64,000 bases of DNA from Ichthyophis bannanicus (Eukaryota; Chordata; Amphibia; Gymnophiona; Ichthyophiidae), in the NCBI GenBank assembly GCA_033557465.1, contig CM066039.1, positions 49,009,788-49,073,787 of the forward strand, read 5' to 3'. Made by a program: the position numbers and the translations under genes. Within the stretch, counting starts at the first letter, position 1. Each line of letters begins with the position of its first letter. The notes under the pieces are model-generated. The model was given only the letters and a program-made list of their open reading frames with translations, did no database searches and had not been told where the DNA came from. Below, one piece after another: positions 1 through 11,140 of the stretch.

Positions 1-3000
1 CAAGTGCTAGACAATGTGGGAGACAGAGGACAAGTGCTGGACAAAGGGGGAGATAGGGGACATGCTGGACAAAGGGGGAGACAGGGGGACAAGTGCTGGA
101 CAAAGGGTGAGAAAGAGGACATGCTGAACAAAGGGGGAGACAGGGGGACAAGTGCTGGACAAAGGGGGAGACAAGGGACCTGCTGGGCAAAGGGGGAGGC
201 AGGGGACAATTGCTGGACAAAAGGGGAGACAGGGGACATGCTGGACAAAGGGGGAGACTGGTGGACAAGTGCTGGATGAAGGGGGAGAGAGGGGACATGC
301 TGGACAAAGGTGGAGACAAGGGACATGATGCTGGACAAAGGGGGAGACAGGGGGACAAGAAATACAGGGGACATGCTGAACAAAGGGGGAGATGGGGGGA
401 CGACGACAAGTGCTGGACAAACGGGAGACAGGGGACATGATGCTGGACAAAGGGGGGAACAGGTGGACAAGTGGTGGACAAAGGGGGAGATAGGGGACAT
501 GCCGGACAAAGGGGAGACAGGGGACATGATGCTGGACAAAGGGGGAGACAGGGGGACATGCTGGACAAAGGGGAGACAGGGGACATGCTGGACAAAGGAG
601 GAGACAGGGACATGCTGGACAAAGTGGAGACAAGGGACATGATGCTGGACAAAGGGGGAGACAGGGGGACATGCTTGAAAAGGGGGAAATGGGGACATGC
701 TGGACAAAGGGGGAGACGGGATAATTGCTGGACAAAGGGGGAGACAGAGGACATGATGATGGACAAAGCGGGAGACAGGGGAGCAGTGTTGGACAAAGGG
801 GGAGACAGGGAAGATGATGCTGGACAAAGGGGGAGACAGGAACATGCTGAACAAAGAGGGAGACAGAGGACAAGTGCTGGACAAAGGGGGAGACAGGGGG
901 GACAAGTGCGGGACAAAGGGGGAGACAGGGGATATGCTGAACAAAGGTGAAGACAGGGGGACAAGTGCCGGACAAAGGGGGAGTAAGTGGAGACAAGGGA
1001 CATGATGCTGGACAAAGGTGGTGACAGGGAGACAAGTGCTGGACAAAGGGGGAGTCAGGGGACATGATGCTGGACAAAGGGGGAGACAGGGGGACAAGTG
1101 CTGGACAAAGGGTGAGACAGATGACATGTTGAACAAAGGGGGAGACATGGGGACAAGTGCGGGACAAAGGGGGAGACAGGGGACATGCTGAACAAATGGG
1201 GAGATGGGGGAACTAGTGCTGGACAAAGGGGGAGATAGGGGACATGCTGGACAAAGGGGGAGACAGGGGGACAAGGGCTGGACAAATGGGGAGATAGAGG
1301 ACATTCTGGACAAAGGGGAGACAGGGGGACAAGTGAAGGACATAGGGGGAGACAAGAGACATGCTGGATAAAGGGGGAGATTGGGGGACATGTGCTGGAT
1401 AAAGGGGGAGACGGGGACGAGTGCTGGACAAAGGGGGAGTCAGGGGACATGATGCTGGACAAAGGGGGTTACAGGAACATGCTGGGCAAAGAGGGAGACG
1501 GGGACAAGTGCTGGACAAAGGGGGAGACAGTGGACATGATGCTGGACAAAGGGGGAGACAGGAACATGCTGGAAAAGAGGGAGATGGGGACAAGTGCTGG
1601 ACAAAGGGGGAGACAGGGGACATGCTGGACAAAGGGGGGAGACAGGGGACAAGATCCTGGACAAAGGGGGAGACAGTGGGACAAGTGCTGGACAAAGGGG
1701 AAGACAGGGGACATGCTGAAGAAAGGGGGAGACGGGGGGACAAGTGCTGGACAAAAGGGGAGTCAGGGGACATGATGCTGGAAAAAGGGGGAGACAGGTG
1801 GACAATTGCTAGACAATGTGGGAGACAGAGGACAAGTGCTGGACAAAGGGGGAGATAGGGGACATGCTGGACAAAGGGGGAGACAGGGGGACAAGTGCTG
1901 GACAAAGGGTGAGAGAGAGGACATGCTGAACAAAGGGGGAGACAGGGGGACAAGTGCTGGACAAAGGGGGAGACAAGGGACCTGCTGGGCAAAGGGGGAG
2001 GCAGGGGACAATTGCTGGACAAAAGGGGAGACAGGGGACATGCTGGACAAAGGGGGAGACTAGTGGACAAGTGCTGGATGAAGGGGGAGATAGGGGACAT
2101 GCTGGACAAAGGGGGAGAGTGGACATGATGCTGGACAAAGGGTGAGACAGGGGACATGATGCTGGACAAAGGGGGACACAAGGGCGCAGTGCTGGAGAAA
2201 GGTGGAGACAGGGGACATGATGGAGAAAGGGGGAGACAGGGACATGCTGGACAAAGAGGGAGTCAGGGGACAAGTGCTGGACAAAGGGGGAGACAGGGAC
2301 ATGCTGGACAAAGATGGAGACAGAGGATAGGTGCTGGACAAAGGGGGAGACAGGGAGATTAGTGCTGGACAAAGGGGAGACAGGGGACATGCTGAACAAA
2401 GGGGGTGATGGGGGACAAGTGCTGGACAAAGTGGGAGTCAGGGTACATGATGCTGGACAAAGGGGGAGACAGGGTGACAAGTGCTGGACAAAGGGGGAGA
2501 CAGGGGGACAAGTGCTGGACAAAGGGTGAGACAGAGGACATGCTGAACAAAGGGGGAGACAGGGGACAAGTGCTGGACAAAGGGGGAGATAGGGGACATG
2601 CTGTACAAAGGGGGAGACTGGGGACATGCTGGACAAAGGGGGAGACAGGGGGACAAGTTCTGGACAAAGGGGGAGATAGGGGACATGCTGAACAAAGGGG
2701 AAGACGGGGGACACTTGCTGGACAAAGGGGGAGACAGGGGACATGCTGAAAAAGGGGAGAGGTGGGGACTAGTGCTGGACAAAGGGGGAGATAGGAGACA
2801 CACTGGACCAAGGGGGAGACAGGGGGACAAGTGTTGGACAAAGGGGGAAACAGGAGACATGCTGAGCAAAGGGGGAGACAGGTGGAGAAGTGCTGGACAA
2901 AGGGGGAGACGGGGACATGATGCTGGACAAAGAGGGAGAGAGGGGACATGGTGCTGGCCATAGGGGGAGAGAGGGGGACATGCTGGACAAAGGGGAAGAC

Positions 3001-6000
3001 AGGGGACAATTGCTGGACAAAGGAGGAGACAGGGGACATGCTGGACAAAGGGAGAGACAGGGGACATGATGCTGGCCAAAGGGGGAGACAGGGGGACATG
3101 CTGGAAAGGGGGAAAAATGGGGACATGCTGAACAAAGGGGGAGACAGGGGGACATGCTGGACCAAGGGGGAGACGGGATAATTGCTGGACAAAGGGGGAC
3201 ACAGAGGACATGATGATGGACAAAGGGGGAGATAGGGGACATGATGGACAAAGGGGGAGACAGGGGACAAGTGCTGGAGAAAGTGGGAGGCAGGGGACAT
3301 GATGCTGGACAAAGGGGGAGACAGGGGAGCAGTGTTGGACAAAGCATGAGACAGGGAAGATGATGCTGGACAAAGGAGGAGACGGGAATATGCTGGACAA
3401 AGAGGGAGACAGAGGACAAGTGCTGGACAAAGGGGAAGAGAGGGGGGACAAGTGCTGGACAAAGTGGGAGAAAGGGGATATGCTGAACAAAGTTGAAGAC
3501 GGGTGGACACGCGCTGGACAAAGGGGGAGTCAGGGGACATGATGTTGGAGAAAGGGGGAGACAGGGAGACAAGTGCTGGACAAAGGGGGAGTCAGGGGGC
3601 ATGATGCTGGACAAAAGGGGGAGACAGGGGGACAAGTGCTGGAGAAAGGGTGAGACAGAGGACATGGTGAACAAAGGGGGAGGCAGGGGGACAAGTGCTG
3701 GACAAAGGGGGAGACAGGGGACATGCTTAACAAAGGGGGAGATGGGGGAACTAGTGCTGGACAAAGAGGGAGATAGGGGACATGCTGGACAAGGGGGGAG
3801 ACAGGGGGACAAGTGCTGGACAGATGGGGAGATAGAGGACATGCTGGACAAAGGGGGGAGACAGGGGGACAAGTGAAGGACAAAGGGGGAGACAAGGGAC
3901 ATGCTGGACAAAGGGGGAGATTGGGGGACATGTGCTGGACAAAAGGGGAGATAGGGGACATGCTGGACAAAGGGGGAGACAGAGACATGCTGGACAAAGA
4001 GGGAGACGGGGACAAGTGCTGGACAAAGGGGGAGACAGGAACATGCTGGACAAAGAGGGAGACGGGGACAAGTGCTGGACAAAGGGTGAGACAGGGGACA
4101 TGATGCTGGACAAAGGGGGAGACAGGGGAATAAGTGCTGGACAAAGGGGAAGACAGGGGACATGCTGAACAAAGGGGGAGACGGGGGGCATGCTGGACAA
4201 AGGGGGGAGACAGGGGACATGATGCTGGACAAATGGGGAGACAGGGGGCAAGAAATACAGGGGACATGCTGAACAAAGGGGGAGACGGGGGGACGACGAC
4301 AAGTGCTGGACAAAGGGGAGTCAGGGGACATGATACTGGACAAAGGGGGAGACAGGTGGACAAGTGCTGGACAATGTGGGAGACAGAGGATAAGTGCTGG
4401 ACAAAGGGGGAGACAAGGGACATGCTGGGCAAAAGGGGAGGCAGGGGACATTTGCTGGACAAAGGGGGAAACTGGTGGACAAGTGCTGGGGCAAGGGGGA
4501 GATAGGGGACATGCTGGACAAAGGGGAAGCAGGGGACATGATGCTGGACAAAGGGGGAGATAGGGGACAAGTGCTAGACAAAGGGGGAGACAGGGGAAAT
4601 GCTGGACAAAGGAGTAGAAAGGGGATATGATGCTGGACAAAGGGGGGAGACAGGGGACAATTGCTGGACAAAGGGGGAGACAGGGGACATGGTGCTGGCC
4701 AAAGGGGGAGACAGGGGGACATGCTGGACAAAGGAGCAGAAAGGGGATATGATGCTGGACAACGGGGGAGACAGGGGACAAGTGCTGGACAAAGGGAGAG
4801 ACTGGGGACATGCTGGACAATGGGGAGACAGGGTGACAAGTTCTGGACAAAGGGGGAGATAGGGGACATGCTGGACAAAGGGGGAGACTGGGGACATGCT
4901 GGACAAAGGGGGAGACAGGGGGACAAGTGCTGGACAAAGGGGGAGACAGGGGACATGCTGAAAAAGGGGAGATGTGGGGACTAGTGCTGGACAAATGGGG
5001 AGACAGGGGGACAAGTGTTGGACAAAGGGGGAGACAGGGGACATGATGGTGAAAGGGGGAGACAGGGACATGCTGGACAAGGAGGGAGACAGGGGACATG
5101 ATGAGCAAAGGGGGAAACAGGTGGAGAAGTGCTGTACAAAGGGGGAGACAGGGGGCATGTTGCTGAACAAAGGGGGAGACGGGGGGGGGGACAAGTGCTG
5201 GACAAAGGGGAAGACAGTGGACATGCTGAACAAAGGGGGAGATGGGGGGGGGACGACGACAAGTGCTGGACAAAGGGGGAGATAGGGGACATCATGGACA
5301 AATGGGGAGACAGGGGGACAAGTGCTGGACAAAGGGGGAGATAGGGGACATGCTGGACAAAGGGGGAGAAATGGGGACAAATGCTGGACAAAGGGGGAGA
5401 CAGCACATATGATACTGGACAAAGGGGGAGATAGGGGACAAGTGCTGTACAAAGGGGGAGACAGGGGGCATGTTGCTGAAGAAAGGGGGAGACACGGGAC
5501 ATGATGCTGGACAAAGGGGGGAGATAGGAGACAACTGCTGGACAAAGGGGAAGACAGGGGACAAGTGCTGGAGAAAGGGGGAGACAGGGACATGATGCTG
5601 GACAAAGGGGGAGACAGGGGACAATGCTGGACAAAGGAGGATATAGGGGCCATGCTGGACAAAGGGGGAGACAGGCGGACAAGTGCTGGACAAAGGGGGA
5701 GACAGGGGGATAAGTAGTAGAGAAAGGGGAGAGACGGGGGGGGGGGGGAATCTTGGACAAAGGGGAGAGACGTGGGACATACTGGACAGACAGGGGACAA
5801 ATGCTGGACAGAGGGGTGAGAGAGGGGACAAGTGCTGGACAAAGGTGGAGACAAGGGACATGCTGGACAAAGGGGGTGATTGGGGGACATGTGCTGGACA
5901 AAGGGGGAGATAGGGGACATGCTGGACAAATGGGGAGACAGGAGCAAGTGCTGGACAAAGGGGGAGACAGGGGACATGCTGGACAAAGGGGGAGATGGTG

Positions 6001-6150
6001 ACAAGTGCTGGACAAAGGGGGAGATGGGGGGACAAGTGCTGGACAAAGGAGGAGACAGGGGGATAAGTAGTAGACAAAGGGGAGAGACGGCGGACATACT
6101 GGACAGACAGGGGATAAATGCTGGATACAGGGGTGAGACAGTGCGGGTTG
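1..6150. repeat. G-rich minisatellite with 28/30/31-bp units
   Basis: Roughly two hundred head-to-tail units share the core GGACAAAGGGGGAGACAGGG. They differ in the linker: 28 bp (CATGCTGG), 30 or 31 bp (CAAGTGCTGG) and 31 bp (CATGATGCTGG). The plus strand is purine-rich, with G runs of four to six every 10-15 bases. The array is cut by the left edge. Its long open frames (up to 834 codons on the minus strand, 2769-5273) are a by-product: the 28-bp unit has no stop in any of six frames, and 28 and 31 both shift frame by one. The translation rotates through three versions of one motif. I see no sign of a real protein. Longer-range copies exist, for example 6-290 against 1808-2092. Confidence 0.95.
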
Positions 6151-6837
6151 GTATTATAATGGGGTGATGTGGGGGAGGGGCTAGCACTGGTAATGGGCAG
6201 ATTGGGGGGCTAGGACTGTAATGGGTTGATTAGGGTAGGCTAGGACTGGGAATGGACTCATCGAAGGGGGCTGGGACTGGTAGGGGCTGATTAGGGGGGC
6301 TAGCACTGGTAATGGGCTAAGGGGGGATTAGCAGTGGAAATTAGATGATTAGGGGAGACTAGGACTCGTAATTGGCTGATTGGGTACGGTAGAACTGGTA
6401 ATGGACTGATGGGGGGCTAGCATTGGAAATGAGCTGATCGTGGAGGCTAGGAGTGGAAATTGGCTGATTAGGGGAGGCTAGGTCTGGTAATGGGCTGATG
6501 GGGGGGGGGGTAGGACTGGTAATGGGCTGATTAGGGGAGGCTAGCACTGATAATGGGGTTGATTGGGGACTAGCACTGGAAGTGAGCTGATTGGGGGGCT
6601 TTGACTAGGAATGGGCTGATGGTGGGAAGGGAAGGATAGAGCTGCTGGTCCTAGAAGAAAACTGGGGGGCTAGAGCTACAAATCGTCTGAGTGAGGGAAT
6701 GGGAGAATGAAACTGGAAGGGAGTGGATGCTGAAAGGGGCTGCCATGGTATTTGGACTAGAAGGGACTGGATAGTGGGGAAGGAGGGGGGCTGGAAGGGA
6801 ATGGACACCAGTGGCAGTCATGGGAATGCAAGTTGAC
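6150..6837. repeat. Second degenerate minisatellite
   Basis: Diverged tandem units of about 30-38 bp share a core like GGCTAGGACTGGTAATGGGC followed by TGATTAGGGG. They begin where the first array ends and become hard to follow after about 6620. Similar sequence resumes at 7203-7290, beyond the hAT insertion, so the array was once continuous. Confidence 0.8.
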
Positions 6838-6845
6838 ATTGGAAG

Positions 6846-7194
6846 CAATGTTCCCTCTAATTTTCTGTTGGCTGTGTGCGCATAAAATATCAGCTGTGCA
6901 GCTTTTGAAGGAAGGTTAAATTTTTGTGCGCCACATAACGACACTCGGAATTATATACTTTAAAATTTGACTACACGTCAGAAAACAGTATGTACACCAC
7001 ATTGATTGCACTAGAAAATATTGTAGAACTTGTGAAAACCATAAATACACAACAACTTTTCAATTTTAAGAATGTCTGTGTTGTTTTCTATCAGAATCAG
7101 AACTGTAATTTTTGTGCGCTCTGTTGTAAAGTATGTGCGCTCACTCGGCGAGGTGTGTGCGCGCGCACACGCGCACAGCTTAGAGGGAACAGTG
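6846..7194. mobile_element. Non-autonomous hAT-type element (349 bp)
   Basis: The ends are inverted repeats: CAATGTTCCCTCTAA on the left and TTAGAGGGAACAGTG on the right. Both sides carry the 8-bp direct repeat ATTGGAAG (6838-6845 and 7195-7202), the hAT hallmark. The interior is AT-rich with TGTGCGC repeats and has no transposase. It sits inside the second minisatellite. Confidence 0.9.
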
Positions 7195-7290
7195 ATTGGA
7201 AGGTACTTTGAGGGAGGGCTGGAAAGGGGCTGATACTGGGAAGGGTTACTGGGACTGTAAATAGACTGATGGAAGAAGTGAAGAAAACAA

Positions 7291-8034
7291 AAGAAGAGAT
7301 AAAAAATGGCAGGTGGACCATAGACTACAGAAAGAGAGCTAAGAGAAGACAGGAAAGCAGAAGCCTCAGATTGGGACCAGCATAATCAGAGAATGAAATG
7401 GTCAGACAACAAAGGTAGAAAAATAATTTTATTTCATTTTAGTGATTGGACTTTGTGTTATATTTATATTTTACGCTGTATGGGGGAACTGCATATCTTA
7501 TTTATCTGATGTTTACTGCTTGAGGAGTCTGGCTTCTTGGGGCTTCAGTTTAAATTTTGTCTACATATTTTTATTTTTACTTTAGATTGTAAGTCACTTA
7601 TTCTGTACTTGGTGAAGGTCTGTGTTCTGTGTATCTGAGCCCAGGTGTTCTGTTAACATGGAGTTTGTACATAAAGATCTATACTGTACTGTAGTAATTT
7701 GACATGTTCAGCTTTTCAAATAGGTGTATGGATGTTCCAGGGCCCACTGTAGTATTTACAGTGATGATTTTTTTTGATGGGCTCCTTATGTGAGTTTTGG
7801 AAGTTGGTGCTGATATGGTATGGTATGGTGGATTTGCTCTATAGATACTCAGTGACTTTGTTGTAGGGTTTTGTAGTTCATAATATGCCTGGTACTGGAG
7901 AATGTTTGTTGTTGTTGTTAGTGAGATGATCAGAATCAGATTTTTTTTTTGAGATATTGAGTTCTGTGGGTGAATGTCCTGTTTCTGCTCTGCAACCACT
8001 GTTAAAGGGGGTTCTGTGGAAGTAAAATATATGT
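7291..8034. other. No gene or clear repeat recognised
   Basis: AT-rich sequence with no convincing coding or repeat signature. ORFs here are short and unlike any family I know. Confidence 0.5.
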
Positions 8035-8130
8035 TGAAAAAGAAAAAGCAATAATCAGTTTATAACAACAAAATAAAAATGAGTTATAATTTAGTTTTAT
8101 AAACTGTGCTGTGGTTCTCGCTCTTTCTTT
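8035..8130. repeat. Loosely palindromic short repeat, copy 1
   Basis: Shares TTATAAACTG and CTGTGGTTCTCGC with 12262-12365, which is more clearly palindromic. Probably a short non-autonomous DNA element, but ends and target duplication are unclear. Confidence 0.4.
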
Positions 8131-8269
8131 TGGTTCCTTTGTGTGCAAACATGTTCCATTTCCTCCATATAATCTAATCAGCTTTTTGGTTTGGTTCAGT
8201 CCCTGATTGGAGTTTTGAAAAAACCCTGTCCCCTCTACGGGGGCGGGGCGCCATCTCATCCTTCGCCTC

Positions 8270-8428
8270 AGGCAGCAGATTGCCTTGAGCCGTCTCTGAC
8301 CCTAATGAATATGCATGAGATATATTTCTCAATAAAAAGTGGACTGTTGTAGTTGTTGTTATGGAAGGACAGACTAGATAGGCCTTTTGGTCTTTTTCTG
8401 TCATCATGTTTCTATGTTTCTATGTTTC
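8270..8428 (+). repeat. hAT-like arm fragment plus CR1-type 3' tail
   Basis: 8285-8332 carries the TAATGAATATGCATGAGAT string that also forms one arm of the palindromic element at 55209-55395. From about 8335 the sequence matches the 3' end of the CR1-type LINE at 10060-10150: GGACAGACTAGATAGGCC, then repeated TGTTTCTA. Confidence 0.7.
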
Positions 8429-8739
8429 TATTCTTGTCCAGGTAGTCTCTAAAGACTAGGTTGAGAACTGTTGCCCTACAAGAGAGGAAAGGGTATTAAT
8501 GGAGAAGAAGCACATTTATTTCAGAGGAAAGAGTGCCCTAGAAGAACAGATCATAGTATGAGGCTTCAGTGGGGGGTAAACTCGGGAACAACATCAGAGA
8601 ATATCTCTTCATAGAAAACGCTGGCTGCATGGAGTACGGAGGAGGGGAGATAAAAGCAGTAAGAGCTCAGGAAAGCCTGGAGTAGACACAAAGGATTCTA
8701 GCTAGAAGAAGTGAGCAGAAGTCCAAGATCAATAGGGGT

Positions 8740-9560
8740 GTGCACTCAATTTCTAACCGAATGAAAGCCAAAACAGAAAATCTTTGTTTCATTTTGTTTC
8801 GTAGAAAATGAAATTAGAAGACCTGGGAAATTTAGGGCTTTTCTTGCATTTCCCATCAAAGTAAGGGTTCAAGGCCCACTCAGGTCCACCCATGAAGTAT
8901 AGGAAGGGGTGGGACCAAAGTCTGGTGGGAACTGTCATTCTCCAAAAAACTCGCGCACACTTTGGAAGTGATTTAGAAGCCTTATTCGCATTTCCTTTGT
9001 GGAAAATCTGGCATTTACATGTGGAAATGGTGATTTCGGAAAGGGCTAAATCTACTTGTATATTCCCATTTCATATAGGCAATGAATGTGGATCACCAAA
9101 ATGTCCACAGTGGGATTTGCAGCTGCTCCCTAGCATGGATAGGTTTCTAAAAAGTGATCATTTTGGCCAGACCTTTACAAGAGAGATAGGAGATAACGTC
9201 CTTAATCCTCTATTATTTCACCTTCTAACCTGAAAGGCAAGCAGCCGCTGTGGTTCCTTGGTGACATTTTAATGTATAGGTTTTGCAAAATACCATCTTG
9301 CATCTGTAACTCACAAATGTAAGTTTGCATGTGTAAATTTTGAAATACAAAGTCACAGGTATTGATGCCGGTAAGTTGCCCAGTTGCCTCCGTTGCTTTT
9401 TCCGTGTAGATTTGTAAAATGGCTTCTCCGACTCTTCGTGCCGACAAATATATGTGCACGTCTGCACATCCTTCTACATATTTTAGAAAAGGCTCTATGT
9501 TTGGCAGAGCCTTTTCTAAAATACTGCCAGAACTGTGTACATCCACACCCTGACATCCCA
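8740..9560. repeat. Old interspersed repeat with internal hairpins
   Basis: A composite of diverged repeat sequence. The clearest structure is a hairpin with 18-bp perfect arms (9479-9496 and 9506-9523) and a 9-base loop. A related hairpin lies at 38027-38071. Phrases such as TAGAAGCC followed by TATTCG recur at 38790 and 50055. No coding signal. Confidence 0.5.
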
Positions 9561-9568
9561 ATTCTGTT

Positions 9569-10075
9569 TTGGATTTACTATGTAAAATTTGCTTTCACGT
9601 ATTATTATATTGTATTTGGTGCGCTCATTTGGAGTATGGTGTGCAATTCTGGAGACTGCACCTTCAAAAGGATGTGAACAGGATGGAGTCGGTGCAGAGG
9701 GTGGCTACTAAAATGATTAGTGGGCTTCATTATAAAGCATATGAGGACAGACTTAAGGATCTTAATGTGTACACCTTAGAGGAAAGGCGTGATAGAGGTG
9801 ATATGATTGAGATGTTTAAATACCTCCGTGGCATAAATGTTCAGGGAGAGAGCCTCTTTCAATTGAAAGCAAGTTCTGCTACGAGGGGACATGGGATAAG
9901 GGTGAAGGGAGATAGATTCAGGAGTGATATGCGGAAATATTTCTTTACGGAAAGAGTAGTGGATCCGTGGAATAGTCTCCCAGTGGAGGTGGTAGAGATG
10001 AGGACAGTATCTGAATTCAAAAAGGCATGGGACAAACACAGAGGATCTCTAAAGGTAAAAAGGGGACTGTTATAG
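9569..10075 (+). pseudogene. CR1-type reverse transcriptase C-terminal fragment
   Basis: A 168-codon open frame; homology starts a few codons after the first methionine. Recognisable conserved blocks in order are HLEYGVQFW, RMESVQRVATKMI, YEDRLKDLN, LEERRDRGDMIEMFKYLRG, TRGHGIRVKG, RYFF-like then ERVVDPWNSLPVEVVE, and a final FKKAWD. This order matches the thumb and C-terminal region of CR1-clade LINE reverse transcriptases. The catalytic palm motif and the endonuclease are absent, so it cannot be active. It ends at a stop just before the 3' tail. Confidence 0.88.
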
Positions 10076-10165
10076 TTGTTGATATGGAAGGACAGACTAG
10101 ATAGGCCATGTGGTCTTTTTCTGTCATCATGTTTCTATGTTTCTATGTATTATTTTATTGTAACT
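9590..10165 (+). mobile_element. CR1-type LINE, 5'-truncated 3' end
   Basis: Contains the C-terminal part of a CR1-clade reverse transcriptase followed by a short 3' region ending in repeated TGTTTCTA, a microsatellite-like tail. Closely similar 3' ends lie at 8335-8428 and 30085-30495, so this is a dispersed family. Truncation at the 5' side is typical of target-primed reverse transcription. Confidence 0.9.
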
Positions 10166-10199
10166 CACCTCAAACGTCTTTGCGGAAACATATAATAAT

Positions 10200-10493
10200 G
10201 TGGGAGGAGTGGCCTAGTGGTTAGGACAAGGTACTTCAGGCCGGAGGGCCGGGGGTTCAAGTCCCACCTGGGGACAGCAATCTCAGGCCGGAGGGACTGG
10301 GATTTCTAGTCCTATAGGTACTCCTTGTGGTCTTGGGCAAGCCACTTAACCCTCCATTGCCCATGTTCCCTGTAAGTATTAGCATATGTGTGTCATATCC
10401 CCTCGTGTTAAATGTATCTCCCAATTGACCGCTTTGACCTGGTGAAAAGCGGGATATAAATACAGCTAAATAAATAAATAAATAAATAAATAA
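10200..10493 (+). mobile_element. tRNA-headed CORE-type SINE, copy 1
   Basis: The head carries a pol III A box (TGGCCTAGTGG, 10210-10220) and a perfect B box (GGTTCAAGTCC, 10254-10264). Part of the tRNA 3' half is duplicated: AGGCCGGAGGG occurs twice. The centre has a MIR-like core (CTTGGGCAAGCCACTTAACC). The 3' tail (AAAGCGGGATATAAAT then AAATA repeats) resembles an L2-type LINE tail. The copy at 45769-46048 is nearly identical, so the family is fairly young. Confidence 0.92.
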
Positions 10494-10606
10494 TAATACT
10501 TATCATTTTTATAGTGCTTCTCTATGTATGCAGCACTGTAAGGTGGTGATAACATGTCTGGTACAATGTGTTCCTGTCCCAAGGAGCTTATAATCTAATG
10601 GGCATG
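10494..10606. repeat. Unclassified interspersed repeat fragment
   Basis: The phrases TTTTATAGTGCTTCTCTATG, GCAGCACTGTA and CAAGGAGCTTATAATCTAA look like an old interspersed repeat. I cannot name it. From about 10608 a separate family with TTTACTAAAGCAT begins. Confidence 0.4.
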
Positions 10607-10664
10607 TTTACTAAAGCATAGTAGCTGGGAGTGCATGGTTTTGCATGGTGCTGATGTGCAATTT

Positions 10665-10880
10665 GGAGTGGAGGAGTAGCCTACTGGTTAAAGCAACAGC
10701 CAAGGACTCAAGTGATCTGGGTTTGCTTCGCATTGGCACTCTTTCTGACCTTGGACAAGTCACTTTACTTTCCGTTGCCTTGGGAAAAACAGCCTGGCAA
10801 TCTACTTCTGGTTCTACCTTGCCAAGAAAACCCAGGAGCTGCTGGATTACCAGGAACCAGCATTGATTTGATGGCATAAG
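10665..10880 (+). mobile_element. tRNA-headed SINE with RTE-like tail
   Basis: The head has an A-box-like TAGCCTACTGG and a decayed B box. A MIR-like core follows (CTTGGACAAGTCACTT). The tail contains CTTGCCAAGAAAACCCAGGA and ends near 10880. The same tail occurs, reversed, in the SINEs at 19287-19497, 22438-22675 and 44385-44588. Confidence 0.75.
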
Positions 10881-11063
10881 AAGAAGGCTGCATTTTGACC
10901 AAGCATTAGCTGGGAGTGTGCAGCCAAAATATATCTGTGCTAAGAGTGCTGCATTACCTAAGCAGCGGGCAAATAGGAGAAGTTAGGGTGGAGAGGTGAT
11001 GGGAGCAGCCACATGCAGCTGTGCTAATGGTCTTCAGGGATTGAAAGACCCCACTAGCATGGG

Positions 11064-11140
11064 TGCAACTACCCCCATCCTCTGTTCAGGCAGTAGATAG
11101 ACCAGCCTTGCTAACACATCACCCACGTGTGGCCTGGACA
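11064..11140 (-). repeat. 77-bp inverted repeat, copy 1
   Basis: By eye it is identical over 77 bases to the reverse complement of 13818-13894. Flanks do not match. The reading frame across it is open on the minus strand, but I recognise no protein. Confidence 0.85.

Noticed and set aside
2769..5273. An 834-codon minus-strand open frame, and others of 537, 393 and 386 codons
   Set aside because: They are translations of the minisatellite unit, which is stop-free; the motif rotates through three frames with no domain, so not a gene.
1..6150. CRISPR-like array
   Set aside because: Units are contiguous, variable and lack unique spacers; this is a minisatellite in eukaryotic DNA.
10200..10270. 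tRNA gene
   Set aside because: A and B boxes are present but no closed acceptor stem exists, and the sequence continues into a SINE core and LINE-like tail; the same holds at 63500.
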